Positions 33,796 through 43,084 of a stretch of DNA of 64,000 nucleotides are shown here, one piece after another. Within the stretch, counting starts at the first letter, position 1. Every line of letters starts with the position of its first letter. This stretch comes from CAIKMD01 sp035552195 (GTDB lineage Bacteria > Pseudomonadota > Alphaproteobacteria > ATCC43930 > CGMCC-115725), in the NCBI GenBank assembly GCA_035552195.1, contig DASZLU010000017.1:1-64000 (forward strand), read 5' to 3'. A model generated the notes under the pieces. The model worked only from the letters and a program-made list of their open reading frames with translations, was not told the DNA's origin and made no database searches. The position numbers and the translations under genes are program-made.

Positions 33796-34428
33796 ATGGA
33801 CCTGCAGGATACGATCAGGACCTATCGGCTTTTTTCCGGGTCCTACGATGTGGTTTTCGGGCCCGTTTTCCATCTCGGCAGGAAAGACGCCGTCCGGATC
33901 GCCAATGCGCTTCCCGGTCAGCGTATCCTCGAAGTCGGTGTCGGCACCGGCCTCTCGCTCCCCTTCTTCCGTTCGGATTCCGAGGTCACCGGCATCGACG
34001 TGTCGGCCGAGATGTTGGCCAAGGCGCAGCGCCGCGTCGAGCGCCAGAACCTCAAGCACGTCAAAGAGCTCTCGGTGATGGATGCCGAGAAGATGGATTT
34101 CCCCGACAACAGCTTCGACGCCGTGATGGGGATGTATGTCGCCTCGGTTGTGCCCAACCCAGCGCAATTCGCGGCCGAGATCCGGCGCGTCTGCCGACCC
34201 GGCGGCACCATCGTGCTGGTCAATCACTTCGCCAGCGAGAACGGCGTAATGTGGGCGGTCGAGAAGCTGCTCGCGCCGCTGGCGGGGCATATCGGCTTCC
34301 ACGCCGATTTCTCGCTCGACAATTTCCTCAAGGTCAGCCAGCTCTCGGTCCGCGAGATCAAGCCGAGCAATCTCTTCGGGTATTGGCGGCTGCTGCGCTG
34401 CGTGAACGAGAAGTCGGCGACGTCCTGA
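33796..34428 (+). CDS. pmtA: class I SAM methyltransferase, PmtA-like phospholipid N-methyltransferase
   Basis: A 210-residue SAM-dependent methyltransferase. Motif I is RILEVGVGTGLSLPFF (about 41-56), motif II VTGIDVSAEMLAKAQ, then MDFPDNSFDAVMGMYVASVV and RPGGTIVLVNHF. The N-terminus (RTYRLFSGSYDVVFGPVFHL) and overall length match the small Rhodobacter/Agrobacterium PmtA enzymes that convert phosphatidylethanolamine to phosphatidylcholine at the membrane surface. The ATG at 33796 follows GGTAGGTAGC. Related UbiE/COQ5-type methyltransferases are the alternative. Confidence 0.8.
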   Translation: MDLQDTIRTYRLFSGSYDVVFGPVFHLGRKDAVRIANALPGQRILEVGVGTGLSLPFFRSDSEVTGIDVSAEMLAKAQRRVERQNLKHVKELSVMDAEKMDFPDNSFDAVMGMYVASVVPNPAQFAAEIRRVCRPGGTIVLVNHFASENGVMWAVEKLLAPLAGHIGFHADFSLDNFLKVSQLSVREIKPSNLFGYWRLLRCVNEKSATS

Positions 34429-34900
34429 CGCCTACTCGGCGGCGCTCCGCTGACGGTCGATAGCTCCCCGCAACGGTTCGAAAGGCCACGTTCAGACGAT
34501 TAGCGCCGTTGATGGCGACGATCGCGAGCGTGAGATTGGCGAGCTCGGTCTCGTTGAACTGCTTACGCACGCATTCGTAGAGATCATCCGGCACATGCGT
34601 CTCGGCGACGAGCGTCACGGCTTCGGTCCAGGCCAGCGCCGCGCGTTCGCGCTCGCTGTAGATCGGCGCTTCCTTCCACGCATTCAGCAGATAAAGCCGC
34701 TGCTCGTCGTCGCCATCGGCGCGCAGCTCTTTCGCGTGCATGTCGATGCAATGGGCGCAGCCGTTGATCTGTGAGGCGCGCAGCTTTACCAGTTCGAGCA
34801 GCGAGCGTTCCAGCCCGCAATGGTGAAGGAAAGTATGCAGCACGCTGATCGCCTTGGCGCCGTCGGGCGAGGCCGCGCGAAAATCCATCCGGGCTTTCAT
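34358..34900 (-). CDS. carboxymuconolactone decarboxylase/AhpD-like protein, with odd C-terminal extension
   Basis: AhpD-like protein with the alkylhydroperoxidase motif: KLRASQINGCAHCIDMHAKE, holding CxxC and a His three residues on, then ERERAALAWTEAVTLV. Members reduce peroxides through the Cys pair or act as decarboxylases. After FRTVAGSYRP the frame runs on for about 33 Arg/Ser/Ala-rich residues into the convergent methyltransferase gene, overlapping it by 71 bases. Removing one T there gives RPQRSAAE and a stop at 34432-34434, just past the neighbour's stop, so a one-base insertion is likely. It is last in a four-gene operon (5 bases after the PEP-mutase-like gene). Confidence 0.85.
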   Translation of the reverse strand: MKARMDFRAASPDGAKAISVLHTFLHHCGLERSLLELVKLRASQINGCAHCIDMHAKELRADGDDEQRLYLLNAWKEAPIYSERERAALAWTEAVTLVAETHVPDDLYECVRKQFNETELANLTLAIVAINGANRLNVAFRTVAGSYRPSAERRRVGVRTSPTSRSRSAAAANTRRDCSA

Positions 34901-34905
34901 GACAG

Positions 34906-35742
34906 TCAGCCTTTTTGTTGCCCGAAAAGCTGCTGCGCTTCCGCGCGCGTCATCCGGTGCTCAAGCATGCTGAAATCGCCTTTAGCGCGCAAATCCTTCG
35001 CCAACTGCTGCACCAGCGAGGCGGTGGCGAGCGTCGCGCCGGTGGCGATTGATACGCGGGCGACGCCGGCAGCTTCGAGCGCTGCGAGAGGCGGGGTGCC
35101 GGCGCGGCCTATGATATTCACGGGCGCGGCCAACGCGCGGGTGATGCTGGTGATGGTCGCGAGATCGGTCAGCGCGAAGACGTAAATGCAATCGGCGCCG
35201 GCGGCCAAATAGGCCTTGCCGCGCTTTATCGTCTCCTCCAGCCTTGCTGCCGCGTCGCCTGAGCCGTGCAGATAAACATCGGTGCGCGCGTTGATGACGA
35301 GATCGAGACCGGCATCCGTCACGGCGCGCCTGGTTGCTGCGATGCGTGCGGCGGCATCTTCGATGCTGCGCAATCCGCCGCCGGCGCCGTCTTCGAGATT
35401 GGCTCCGGCGGCGCCGGCTTGCGCGATCTCGACGACATGGCGCGCGACGTCTTCCGGGGCTTTGCTGTAGCCTGCTTCGATATCGGCGGTAACCGGCACG
35501 GAAACCGCGGCCGCGATTTTCGACGTGGCCTCGACGACCTCGTTCCACGGCGTCTTCTCGCCATCGGCATAGCCGAGCGCCCACGCAACGCCGCCGCTCG
35601 TCGTCGCAATGGCCGGATAGCCGGCATCGGCAAAGATGCGCGCGCTCATCAGGTCCCAGGCGTTGGGCAGCAACAGGATCGGCGGCGGCCGGTGCAGGGA
35701 CCGAAGAATTTGCGCGCGTTTGGCCTGTTCGTTCTTGTCCAT
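34906..35742 (-). CDS. isocitrate lyase/PEP mutase family protein
   Basis: A 278-residue TIM barrel of the isocitrate lyase/PEP mutase superfamily, which makes or breaks C-C or C-P bonds in oxo acids. Evidence: LLPNAWDLMSARIFADAGYP, TTSGGVAWALGYADGE, PVTADIEAGYSKAPEDVARH with the metal-binding acids, ANLEDGAGG, and VINARTDVYLHGSGDAAARL. The loop Cys of true isocitrate lyase (KKCGH) is absent, so it is a lyase-like member of unknown substrate. It lies 9 bases after the acyl-CoA dehydrogenase gene and 5 before the AhpD gene, in one operon. Confidence 0.9.
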   Translation of the reverse strand: MDKNEQAKRAQILRSLHRPPPILLLPNAWDLMSARIFADAGYPAIATTSGGVAWALGYADGEKTPWNEVVEATSKIAAAVSVPVTADIEAGYSKAPEDVARHVVEIAQAGAAGANLEDGAGGGLRSIEDAAARIAATRRAVTDAGLDLVINARTDVYLHGSGDAAARLEETIKRGKAYLAAGADCIYVFALTDLATITSITRALAAPVNIIGRAGTPPLAALEAAGVARVSIATGATLATASLVQQLAKDLRAKGDFSMLEHRMTRAEAQQLFGQQKG

Positions 35743-35751
35743 CGTCCGCTC

Positions 35752-37503
35752 TCAGATTTGGTCCGGATCGAATTGCATCACTGTCGCACCGCCGCCGATC
35801 GCCGGCAGCAACCCCGGCGCGGCGGCGAGCCGCTGCTCGGCAAAGAATTGCGCGGTGACGCTTTTGGCGCGGGCGAAATCGGGATCGCTTTCGCGCGCTG
35901 CGAGCGCGGCTCTGGCCATCAGCCAACCAGCGGTGACGGTGCCGAAGAGTTCGAGGAAAGGCATCGCGCCGGCGAGGGCGATTGTCGGTTGCGACCGGTA
36001 CAGCGTGCGCAAGTTCGTGCTCGCTTGCTCGAGAACATCGATGCCGTCCTGCAACGGCTTCTTCAAAGCAGCAAGTTCCGTCAGGTCGAGCTTCCGCATC
36101 TCGGCGATGAAATCGCGCAGTGCCGCGCCATCGTCACGGACCAGCTTGCGCGTCAACAGATCGTTGGCCTGGATGCCGTTGGTGCCCTCGTAGATCAGCG
36201 CGATCCGAGCATCGCGCAGATGCTGCGCCGCGCCGGTCTCCTCGATGAAGCCCATGCCGCCATGCACCTGGATATTCGTCGAGGCGGCTTCGAAGCCGCG
36301 TGCGCTGCTCCAGGCCTTTGCGATCGGGATCAGTAGATCGACGCGCGCTTGATAGCGCGCGCGCATCTCGGCATCGGGAGCCTGCCGCGCGCGATCGATC
36401 TGGCCGGCGGTGTAATAGAGCAGGACGCGTGTCGCTTCGGCGTCGCTCCGCATGCCGAGCAGCATCCGCCGCACGTCGGGATGATGGATGATCGGCGCGC
36501 CAGAGTCCTTCGCCGCGACCGGCCGGCCCTGGACGCGGCTTCGCGCGTAGTCGCGGGCCTGCTGATAGGCGCGCTCGGCGATCGCAACGCCTTGCAGCCC
36601 GACATTGAGCCGCGCGCCATTCATCATTAGGAACATATATTCGATGCCGCGGCCTTCCTCGCCGATCAACGTACCGATCGCGCCGCCATCATCGCCGTAA
36701 GCCAGCACGCAGGTGGGGCTGGCATGGATGCCGAGCTTTTCTTCGAGCTTCAGGCACCGAATATCGTTGCGGGTACCCAGGCTACCGTCGGCATTGACAA
36801 GGAATTTCGGCACGATGAACAGCGACAGGCCCTTGCTGCCCGGCGCCGACTCCGGCGCGCGCGCCAACACAGCATGGACGATATTCGGCGCGAGATCGTG
36901 CTCGCCATAGGTGATGAAGATTTTCTGGCCGGTGAGGCGATAATGGTCGCCTTCCTTCACCGCCCGCATCCGCACCGCGCCGAGATCGGAGCCGGCTTGC
37001 GGTTCGGTCAGATTCATCGTGCCGGTCCATTCGCCGCTCATCAGCTTGGCGAGATAAAGCCGGCGCTGGCTGTCCGAGCCGTAAGTGGCGAGAAGCTCGA
37101 TCGCGGCCTGCGTCAGGACCGGGCAGAGCGAGAAAGCGAGATTGGCGCTGGTCCACATCTCGAGGACAGCGACGCCAAGCGCCAGTGGCAGGTCTTGCCC
37201 GCCGTGCTCCTCGGGCATCGCCAGCGCATTCCAGCCGCCGGCGACGAACGCATCGTACGCCCCTTTGAAGCCGGTCGGCGTGCGGACCGCGCCATTCTCG
37301 AGCCGGCTGCGTTCGCGATCGCCGACCACATTCAGCGGCGCCAGGATCTCGCCGGCGAATTTCGCGGCCTCTTCCAGAATCGCGTCGACGGTCTCACGTG
37401 ACGCCGCCGCTTCGTAGCCGGGCAGTGCCGCGATCTCGCCGAGCCCTGCGATCGCGTCGAGCGCGAACCGCATGTCGGCGAGCGGCGCCGCATAGCCGCT
37501 CAC
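35752..37503 (-). CDS. acyl-CoA dehydrogenase with C-terminal extension
   Basis: Long acyl-CoA dehydrogenase (583 residues) with the extra C-terminal domain seen in DmdC-like enzymes. Evidence: WNALAMPEEHGGQDLPLALG, EWTGTMNLTEPQAGSDLGAV (flavin-binding), GQKIFITYGEHDLAPNIVHA, GIEYMFLMMNGARLNVGLQG, and QVHGGMGFIEETGAAQHLRD. The extra C-terminal helices run from about 450. It oxidises an acyl-CoA using FAD and passes electrons to ETF; the substrate is unknown. It overlaps the upstream FAD oxidoreductase gene by 4 bases, indicating tight co-translation. Confidence 0.93.
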   Translation of the reverse strand: MSGYAAPLADMRFALDAIAGLGEIAALPGYEAAASRETVDAILEEAAKFAGEILAPLNVVGDRERSRLENGAVRTPTGFKGAYDAFVAGGWNALAMPEEHGGQDLPLALGVAVLEMWTSANLAFSLCPVLTQAAIELLATYGSDSQRRLYLAKLMSGEWTGTMNLTEPQAGSDLGAVRMRAVKEGDHYRLTGQKIFITYGEHDLAPNIVHAVLARAPESAPGSKGLSLFIVPKFLVNADGSLGTRNDIRCLKLEEKLGIHASPTCVLAYGDDGGAIGTLIGEEGRGIEYMFLMMNGARLNVGLQGVAIAERAYQQARDYARSRVQGRPVAAKDSGAPIIHHPDVRRMLLGMRSDAEATRVLLYYTAGQIDRARQAPDAEMRARYQARVDLLIPIAKAWSSARGFEAASTNIQVHGGMGFIEETGAAQHLRDARIALIYEGTNGIQANDLLTRKLVRDDGAALRDFIAEMRKLDLTELAALKKPLQDGIDVLEQASTNLRTLYRSQPTIALAGAMPFLELFGTVTAGWLMARAALAARESDPDFARAKSVTAQFFAEQRLAAAPGLLPAIGGGATVMQFDPDQI

Positions 37504-38921
37504 GATGCGAGGATCTTCCCCGGGTTCATGATGCCGGCGGGATCGAGCGCCTGTTTCACGCGGCGCATCATCTCGATCTCGATCGGCTCTTTGTAATGCG
37601 CCAACTCGCCGACCTTGAGCCGGCCGATGCCATGCTCGGCGCTGATCGAGCCGTTGAGGCCGACGGCGATGTCGTGAACGATGCGATTGAGCTCCGGCTG
37701 CCGCGCCAGGAAAGCGGCTTTCTCGGCAGCGACAGGTTGATGGATATTGTAGTGGATGTTGCCGTCACCGACATGGCCGAAGGCGTTTGGCCGGATGCCG
37801 GGCATCCATTCCTCGATCGCCCTATGCGCGTTGGTGATGAAATTGGCGACCTTGCTCACCGGTACCGAGATATCGTGCTTGACGCTCGCGCCTTCGTATT
37901 TCTGCGCCTCGACCAAGCCTTCGCGGATGCGCCAGAGATCGCGTGCTTGCGCACCGCTTTTGGCGATGACGCCATCCCTGATGAGCTCGGCCTCCATGCT
38001 GTCGGAGAGAAAGCGCTCCAGCGGCTCAAGCAGGCCGCTCTGCGCTTCGCTCGACGAAACTTCGAGCAGCACATACCATGGATAGGTCGTCGGCAGGGGA
38101 TCGAGGATGCCGCTGACATGCTTCAGTGCCATGTCGATGCCGAAGCGCGAGATCAATTCAAAGGCGGTGAGCTGATCGCCACTCGCTTTGCGGGCGTGAG
38201 AGAATAGCTCCATCGCGTCTTCCACGCGCGTCAGGCCGAGAAACGCGGTCTCGACCGCTTTCGGTTTTGGAAAAAGGCGCAGCGTCGCGGCGGTGATGAT
38301 GCCGAGCGTGCCTTCGGCGCCGACGAAAAGCTGCTTCATGTCGTAGCCGGTATTGTCCTTGCGCAGGGCGCGTAGGCCGTGCCACACGCGGCCGTCGGGC
38401 AGCACGACTTCGAGACCGAGCACCAGCGAGCGCGTATTGCCGTAGCGCAGCACCTGGATGCCGCCGGCATTGGTCGAGATATTGCCGCCGATCTGGCACG
38501 AGCCTTCCGCGCCGAGGCTCAAGGGGAAGAGGCGATCGACGTTCTCCGCCGCTTTCTGCACGTCCGCGAGAATGACGCCGGCCTCGACAGTGATCGAATA
38601 ATCAATCGGATCGATGTCGCGCACGCGGTTCATGCGCGCGACGCTCAGCACCACCCCCGCACCGTCCTCCCACGGCACGGCGCCGCCGGCGAGGCCGGTG
38701 TTGCCGGCTTGCGGGAAGATCGGCAGATTCGCTTCGGCGCAGATTGTTGCGATTGCGGCGACCTCTTCGGTCGAATTCGGGCGGAGGACGGCTTTGGCGG
38801 CGCCGTGATAGGTGCCGCGCTCTTCGCGCAGGAATGGCGCCATGCCAGTGGCGTCGGCGATGTAGCCTTTGTCACCAAGGAGTTTTTGCAAACGGGCGAG
38901 GACGTCGGATGTATCGGTCAT
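37500..38921 (-). CDS. FAD-binding oxidoreductase, GlcD/D-2-hydroxyacid dehydrogenase type
   Basis: A 473-residue flavoprotein of the VAO family (FAD_binding_4 plus FAD-oxidase C). The FAD site: PIFPQAGNTGLAGGAVPWED, SLGAEGSCQIGGNISTNAGG and YDMKQLFVGAEGTLGIITAA. The C-terminal half has ENVDR-type substrate regions, RPNAFGHVGDGNIHYNIHQP and the closing HGIGRLKVGELAHYKEP with the catalytic His. Members oxidise D-lactate, D-2-hydroxyglutarate or glycolate. It is the first gene of the operon with the acyl-CoA dehydrogenase, lyase and AhpD genes, and 43 bases after the sua5 gene, possibly on one transcript. Confidence 0.93.
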   Translation of the reverse strand: MTDTSDVLARLQKLLGDKGYIADATGMAPFLREERGTYHGAAKAVLRPNSTEEVAAIATICAEANLPIFPQAGNTGLAGGAVPWEDGAGVVLSVARMNRVRDIDPIDYSITVEAGVILADVQKAAENVDRLFPLSLGAEGSCQIGGNISTNAGGIQVLRYGNTRSLVLGLEVVLPDGRVWHGLRALRKDNTGYDMKQLFVGAEGTLGIITAATLRLFPKPKAVETAFLGLTRVEDAMELFSHARKASGDQLTAFELISRFGIDMALKHVSGILDPLPTTYPWYVLLEVSSSEAQSGLLEPLERFLSDSMEAELIRDGVIAKSGAQARDLWRIREGLVEAQKYEGASVKHDISVPVSKVANFITNAHRAIEEWMPGIRPNAFGHVGDGNIHYNIHQPVAAEKAAFLARQPELNRIVHDIAVGLNGSISAEHGIGRLKVGELAHYKEPIEIEMMRRVKQALDPAGIMNPGKILAS

Positions 38922-38963
38922 CGAGCTTGCATCTAATCCTCAACTACTGCCGCGGCAAGGGCA

Positions 38964-39929
38964 TCACCTTGCGGCGGCGCGGCGGAGCCTGTCGTTGATC
39001 GCGCGGCCGAGACCGCGCTCCGGAATGGGCATGACGGCAATCGCGGTGTATTCGGCGCGATCGAGCGCGCGCAACATGCCGAAGAGCTTGGCGGCCGCTT
39101 CCTCGACATTGCCGTCCTGGCTGAGCCAGAGGGTCTCTCTGGCCCCGGCCGGCGCATCGGGTCCAAAGGCGAGCAGCGCCTCGCTTGCGCCGACGTTCGT
39201 CGCATTAAGCCGCAGCGGTAGGCTCGGCGCGTAATGGCTCGTGAGCATGCCAGGAGCGCGCGGCGCGTCTTCAGGGTTGGGCGCGACGAGGGGGCCGAGA
39301 AGCGTCTCCAAATCTTCGGTGGCGATTCCGCCGGGGCGTAGCAGCAGTGGCGTTCTGCCGCTGAGATCGACCACGGTCGACTCGACGCCGACGCGACACG
39401 GTCCGCCATCGAGCACGGCGGCGATGTGTCCGTCGAGCTCTGCCATCACATGATCGGCTGTCGTCGGGCTGACGCGACCGGAGCGGTTGGCGCTCGGCGC
39501 GGCAATCGGGCGGTCGGCGAGTCGAATCAATTCGAGGGCGAGCGGATGCGCCGGCACGCGCAGCGCCAGCGTATCGAGCCCCGCGCTCGCCAGCAGTGAG
39601 ATCGGACAGCGCGGCGCTCGGCGCAGAACGAGGCTCAACGGGCCGGGCCAGAAGCGCTGCATCAACTGTGCGGCGCGGCTATCGATCTGCGCGAAGCGCT
39701 CGGCCTGATCGGCGCGAGAAAGATGCACAATCAGAGGGTTGAAGCGCGGTCTTCCTTTGGCTGCGAAGATCGCCGCGACGCTTTCGTCACTGGTCGCGTC
39801 GCCGCCGAGACCGTAGACCGTCTCGGTCGGGAAAGCGACGAGCTTGCCGGCGTGCAGCAGCGCCGCCGCTTCATCGAGTGCTGGCGCTGCGAGGCGAATC
39901 GTCACGGAACGCTGGCATTTCTGTTGCAA
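38964..39929 (-). CDS. sua5: L-threonylcarbamoyladenylate synthase (Sua5 type)
   Basis: Makes threonylcarbamoyl-AMP for the t6A37 modification of ANN-decoding tRNAs. The YrdC domain spans about 10-200: KLVAFPTETVYGLGGDATSD, FAAKGRPRFNPLIVHLS, and PIAAPSANRSGRVSPTTADH. The linker RAPGMLTSHYAPSLPLRLNA leads to the C-terminal Sua5 domain, so this is the long form (321 residues). The first 12 residues before RLAAP are weakly conserved and a later start is possible. Confidence 0.93.
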   Translation of the reverse strand: MQQKCQRSVTIRLAAPALDEAAALLHAGKLVAFPTETVYGLGGDATSDESVAAIFAAKGRPRFNPLIVHLSRADQAERFAQIDSRAAQLMQRFWPGPLSLVLRRAPRCPISLLASAGLDTLALRVPAHPLALELIRLADRPIAAPSANRSGRVSPTTADHVMAELDGHIAAVLDGGPCRVGVESTVVDLSGRTPLLLRPGGIATEDLETLLGPLVAPNPEDAPRAPGMLTSHYAPSLPLRLNATNVGASEALLAFGPDAPAGARETLWLSQDGNVEEAAAKLFGMLRALDRAEYTAIAVMPIPERGLGRAINDRLRRAAAR

Positions 39930-39972
39930 GACATGGCGAGGATATAGGCTTTACAGGTGTCTGGAGGCAAAC

Positions 39973-40611
39973 ATGCCGGGTACGATCGTGACGATTGCGC
40001 AACAAAAGGGCGGGGCCGGCAAAACCACGCTGGCGATCCATCTCGCGCTCACCTGGGCGGCGGGTGGCAAGCGCGTCGCGATCGTCGATATCGATCCACA
40101 AGCCAGCCTCTCGACCTGGTTCAAGTTGCGGCATGAGCGGCTGGGCACGGGCGGCACGCCGATTGAAGCGGTGGCGGTCTCGGGTTGGCGGGTGGCCAAC
40201 GAAGTCGAGCGCCACGCACGCGAGTACGACATCGTGCTGATCGATTCGCCGCCGCATGCCGAGACCGAGGCCCGGATCGCGGTTCGCGCCGGAGCACTGG
40301 TCCTTGTGCCGGCGCAGCCTTCGCCGATGGATCTCTGGGCGACCAAGCCGACGCTCGACCTGGCTCGCGCCGAGAAGACGCCCGTGCTGATGGTACTCAA
40401 TCGCGTGCCTCCGCGGTCGAACTTGACCGGCGCGCTGCTCGATGCATTCAACGCCCTCGACGTGCCGCTGGCCGAGACGCGGATCGGCAACCGCGTCGCC
40501 TTGGCAGCGGCAATCAACGAAGGGAAGGGCATCCTCGAATACGAGCGCTCTGGCGCCGCGGCGCGCGAGATCAAAGCGCTGGCGCAAGAGGTGCTGCGCC
40601 GCGTCGGTTAA
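39973..40611 (+). CDS. ParA/MinD-like ATPase, orphan
   Basis: A 212-residue deviant-Walker ATPase. It has IVTIAQQKGGAGKTTLAIHL (signature and Walker A Lys pair), RVAIVDIDPQASLSTWFK, YDIVLIDSPPHAETEARIAV (Walker B) and LVPAQPSPMDLWATKP. It lacks the N-terminal helix-turn-helix of plasmid ParA and has no parB next to it, so it is an orphan positioning ATPase like those placing chemoreceptors, cell-division or cell-surface complexes. The ATG at 39973 follows TGGAGG. It is divergent from sua5 and converges with cysQ. Confidence 0.9.
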   Translation: MPGTIVTIAQQKGGAGKTTLAIHLALTWAAGGKRVAIVDIDPQASLSTWFKLRHERLGTGGTPIEAVAVSGWRVANEVERHAREYDIVLIDSPPHAETEARIAVRAGALVLVPAQPSPMDLWATKPTLDLARAEKTPVLMVLNRVPPRSNLTGALLDAFNALDVPLAETRIGNRVALAAAINEGKGILEYERSGAAAREIKALAQEVLRRVG

Positions 40612-40619
40612 GGCCGCGC

Positions 40620-41387
<768 letters not shown>

Positions 41388-41421
41388 TCCGCTACCATAG
41401 CGGCAGGGAGATCAGAACGCG

Positions 41422-42138
41422 ATGTGCGGCCGCTACGTGTTAAAAACAGCGCTCGAAGAATTGGCGCGGATTTTCGGTTTCGTCGAGCGGCCAAATCTCA
41501 TGGCGCGCTACAATATCGCGCCGACGCTCGAAGTGCCTGTCATCCGCCAGCGCCGCGAGCCGGCCGGCCAGCGCAGCCTTGCGGCGCTGCGCTGGGGCCT
41601 CGTCCTGCCTTGGGCCGATAATCCCAAAGCCGGACCACCGCTTATAAACGCGCGGGCCGAGACGCTGTTGGAGAAGCCGGCTTTCAAAGGTGCGGCGCAG
41701 AGGCGGCGCTGCCTTGTTCCCGCCGACGGCTATTACCAATGGAAGGAAGACGACGCCTCCAAACAGCCCTATCTGATCGCGCGTGCGGATCGTGCGCCCT
41801 TCGCCTTCGCCGGGCTATGGGAGCGTTGGGGGCCGCGCCACGAGCCCGCGGCCGCGCTCGACAGCTTCACGATCATCACCGCTGACGCGAATGATTTCCT
41901 CAGCGGCTTTCATCACCGCATGCCGGTGGTGCTGACGCCCGACCAATATGCGACCTGGCTCGATCCGGAGAGCCGGCTCGAGGCAGCGCTCGGTCTCCTG
42001 ACGCCCGCGCCGAACGATCTGCTGGAAGCCGTGCCGCTGGAGCGTGCGGTCAATTCGAACCGCGCCGACGGGCCCGATTTGCTGACGCCGGCCGGAGCGA
42101 CGATGAGATGGCACGGCATGCAGGGACGCTCGGTCTGA
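41422..42138 (+). CDS. SOS response-associated peptidase (YedK/HMCES family)
   Basis: A 238-residue member of the SRAP family, which crosslinks to abasic sites in single-stranded DNA through Cys2. Evidence: MCGRY with the catalytic Cys exposed after Met removal, NLMARYNIAPTLEVPVIRQR, LINARAETLLEKPAFKGAAQ (conserved Asn, Arg, Glu), CLVPADGYYQWKEDD, and FHHRMPVVLTPDQYATWL with the active His. No SOS box was recognised upstream, but the alphaproteobacterial LexA box is short and easy to miss. Divergent from cysQ, with a 35-base gap. Confidence 0.95.
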   Translation: MCGRYVLKTALEELARIFGFVERPNLMARYNIAPTLEVPVIRQRREPAGQRSLAALRWGLVLPWADNPKAGPPLINARAETLLEKPAFKGAAQRRRCLVPADGYYQWKEDDASKQPYLIARADRAPFAFAGLWERWGPRHEPAAALDSFTIITADANDFLSGFHHRMPVVLTPDQYATWLDPESRLEAALGLLTPAPNDLLEAVPLERAVNSNRADGPDLLTPAGATMRWHGMQGRSV

Positions 42139-42268
42139 AATGGCTCGCGCGCATTTTGCCGAGCGCTTTTATTCGCCCGCTATGACGCTGCTCATAACCG
42201 ACCGCAAAGACTATCCGTCGAGTACCGTGTCGCGGACCTCGCGCTAGAGCGGATCGAGAGAGCGGGGA

Positions 42269-43060
42269 TCAGCCGCCGCGGCGCGCGGCCGCGATGTCTT
42301 TGCGCAGCGTATCGAGATCGACCGCGCCGGGGATGAGCGTGTCTCCGAGGATGAGTGCCGGTGTGCCCTGGATATTGAGCGCATCGGCAAGGGCGTAATT
42401 CGTGTCGATCACTTTACCGACCTCGGGTGCGCCCATATCGCTTTTGATCTTGCTGACATCGAGGCCGATCGAAGTCGCGACGTTGAGCACGGTGTCGTCG
42501 CTGATGTCGCCCTTGGTCGCCATCATGGCGCGGTGAAACTCGGCATATTTGCCCTGCTTCTTTGCGGCGAGCGCGACATGCGTCGCATAGACCGAGGCTT
42601 CGCCGAGAATCGGGAATTCCTTGTAGACGATGCGCAGCTTGCCATCCTCTTTGAGAAGGGCATCGAGCGACGGCTCGATCTGTTTGCAATAGGGACAACG
42701 GTAATCGAAGAATTCGACCAGCGTGACATTGCCTTTGGGATTGCCCTGAACGAGGTCGTCCGGCGACTCGAATATCTCTTTCTTTTTCGCGCTGATCGTG
42801 TAGCGCGATTGTTCGGCGGCTTGCGCGTCTGCCTGTTGCTGCGCCGCCTTCAGCGCATCGACCACGACGTCGGGGTGCGCCATCAGGTAATCGTGGATCG
42901 CCTGATCGAGCGCCGCACGGTCTTTCGGCATCGCGCTGTTGGTGCTGCTGCTTTGCGGCGCGGATGAGGAGGAATCGGCGGCGTCGGCACTTTTTGGTGG
43001 CGCCATCGCGCCGATCAAAAGCGCCAACGCGCCGAAGCGAAAGAAACGGATAGGGGTCAT
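42269..43060 (-). CDS. DsbA family thioredoxin-fold protein
   Basis: An exported thiol oxidoreductase of 263 residues. After an N-terminal signal/anchor region (RFFRFGALALLIGAM) comes a helical segment (LDQAIHDYLMAHPDVVVDAL) typical of ScsC/BdbD-like DsbA proteins, then the thioredoxin fold with FFDYRCPYCKQIEPSLDALL (CPYC active site, about 130) and the cis-Pro loop GTPALILGDTLIPG. It may form or isomerise disulfides in the periplasm. It is 24 bases after the M48 peptidase gene on the same strand, so the two likely form one operon for envelope protein quality control. Confidence 0.9.
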   Translation of the reverse strand: MTPIRFFRFGALALLIGAMAPPKSADAADSSSSAPQSSSTNSAMPKDRAALDQAIHDYLMAHPDVVVDALKAAQQQADAQAAEQSRYTISAKKKEIFESPDDLVQGNPKGNVTLVEFFDYRCPYCKQIEPSLDALLKEDGKLRIVYKEFPILGEASVYATHVALAAKKQGKYAEFHRAMMATKGDISDDTVLNVATSIGLDVSKIKSDMGAPEVGKVIDTNYALADALNIQGTPALILGDTLIPGAVDLDTLRKDIAAARRGG

Positions 43061-43084
43061 GAGGATGTTTGTTCTACTGCGCTG

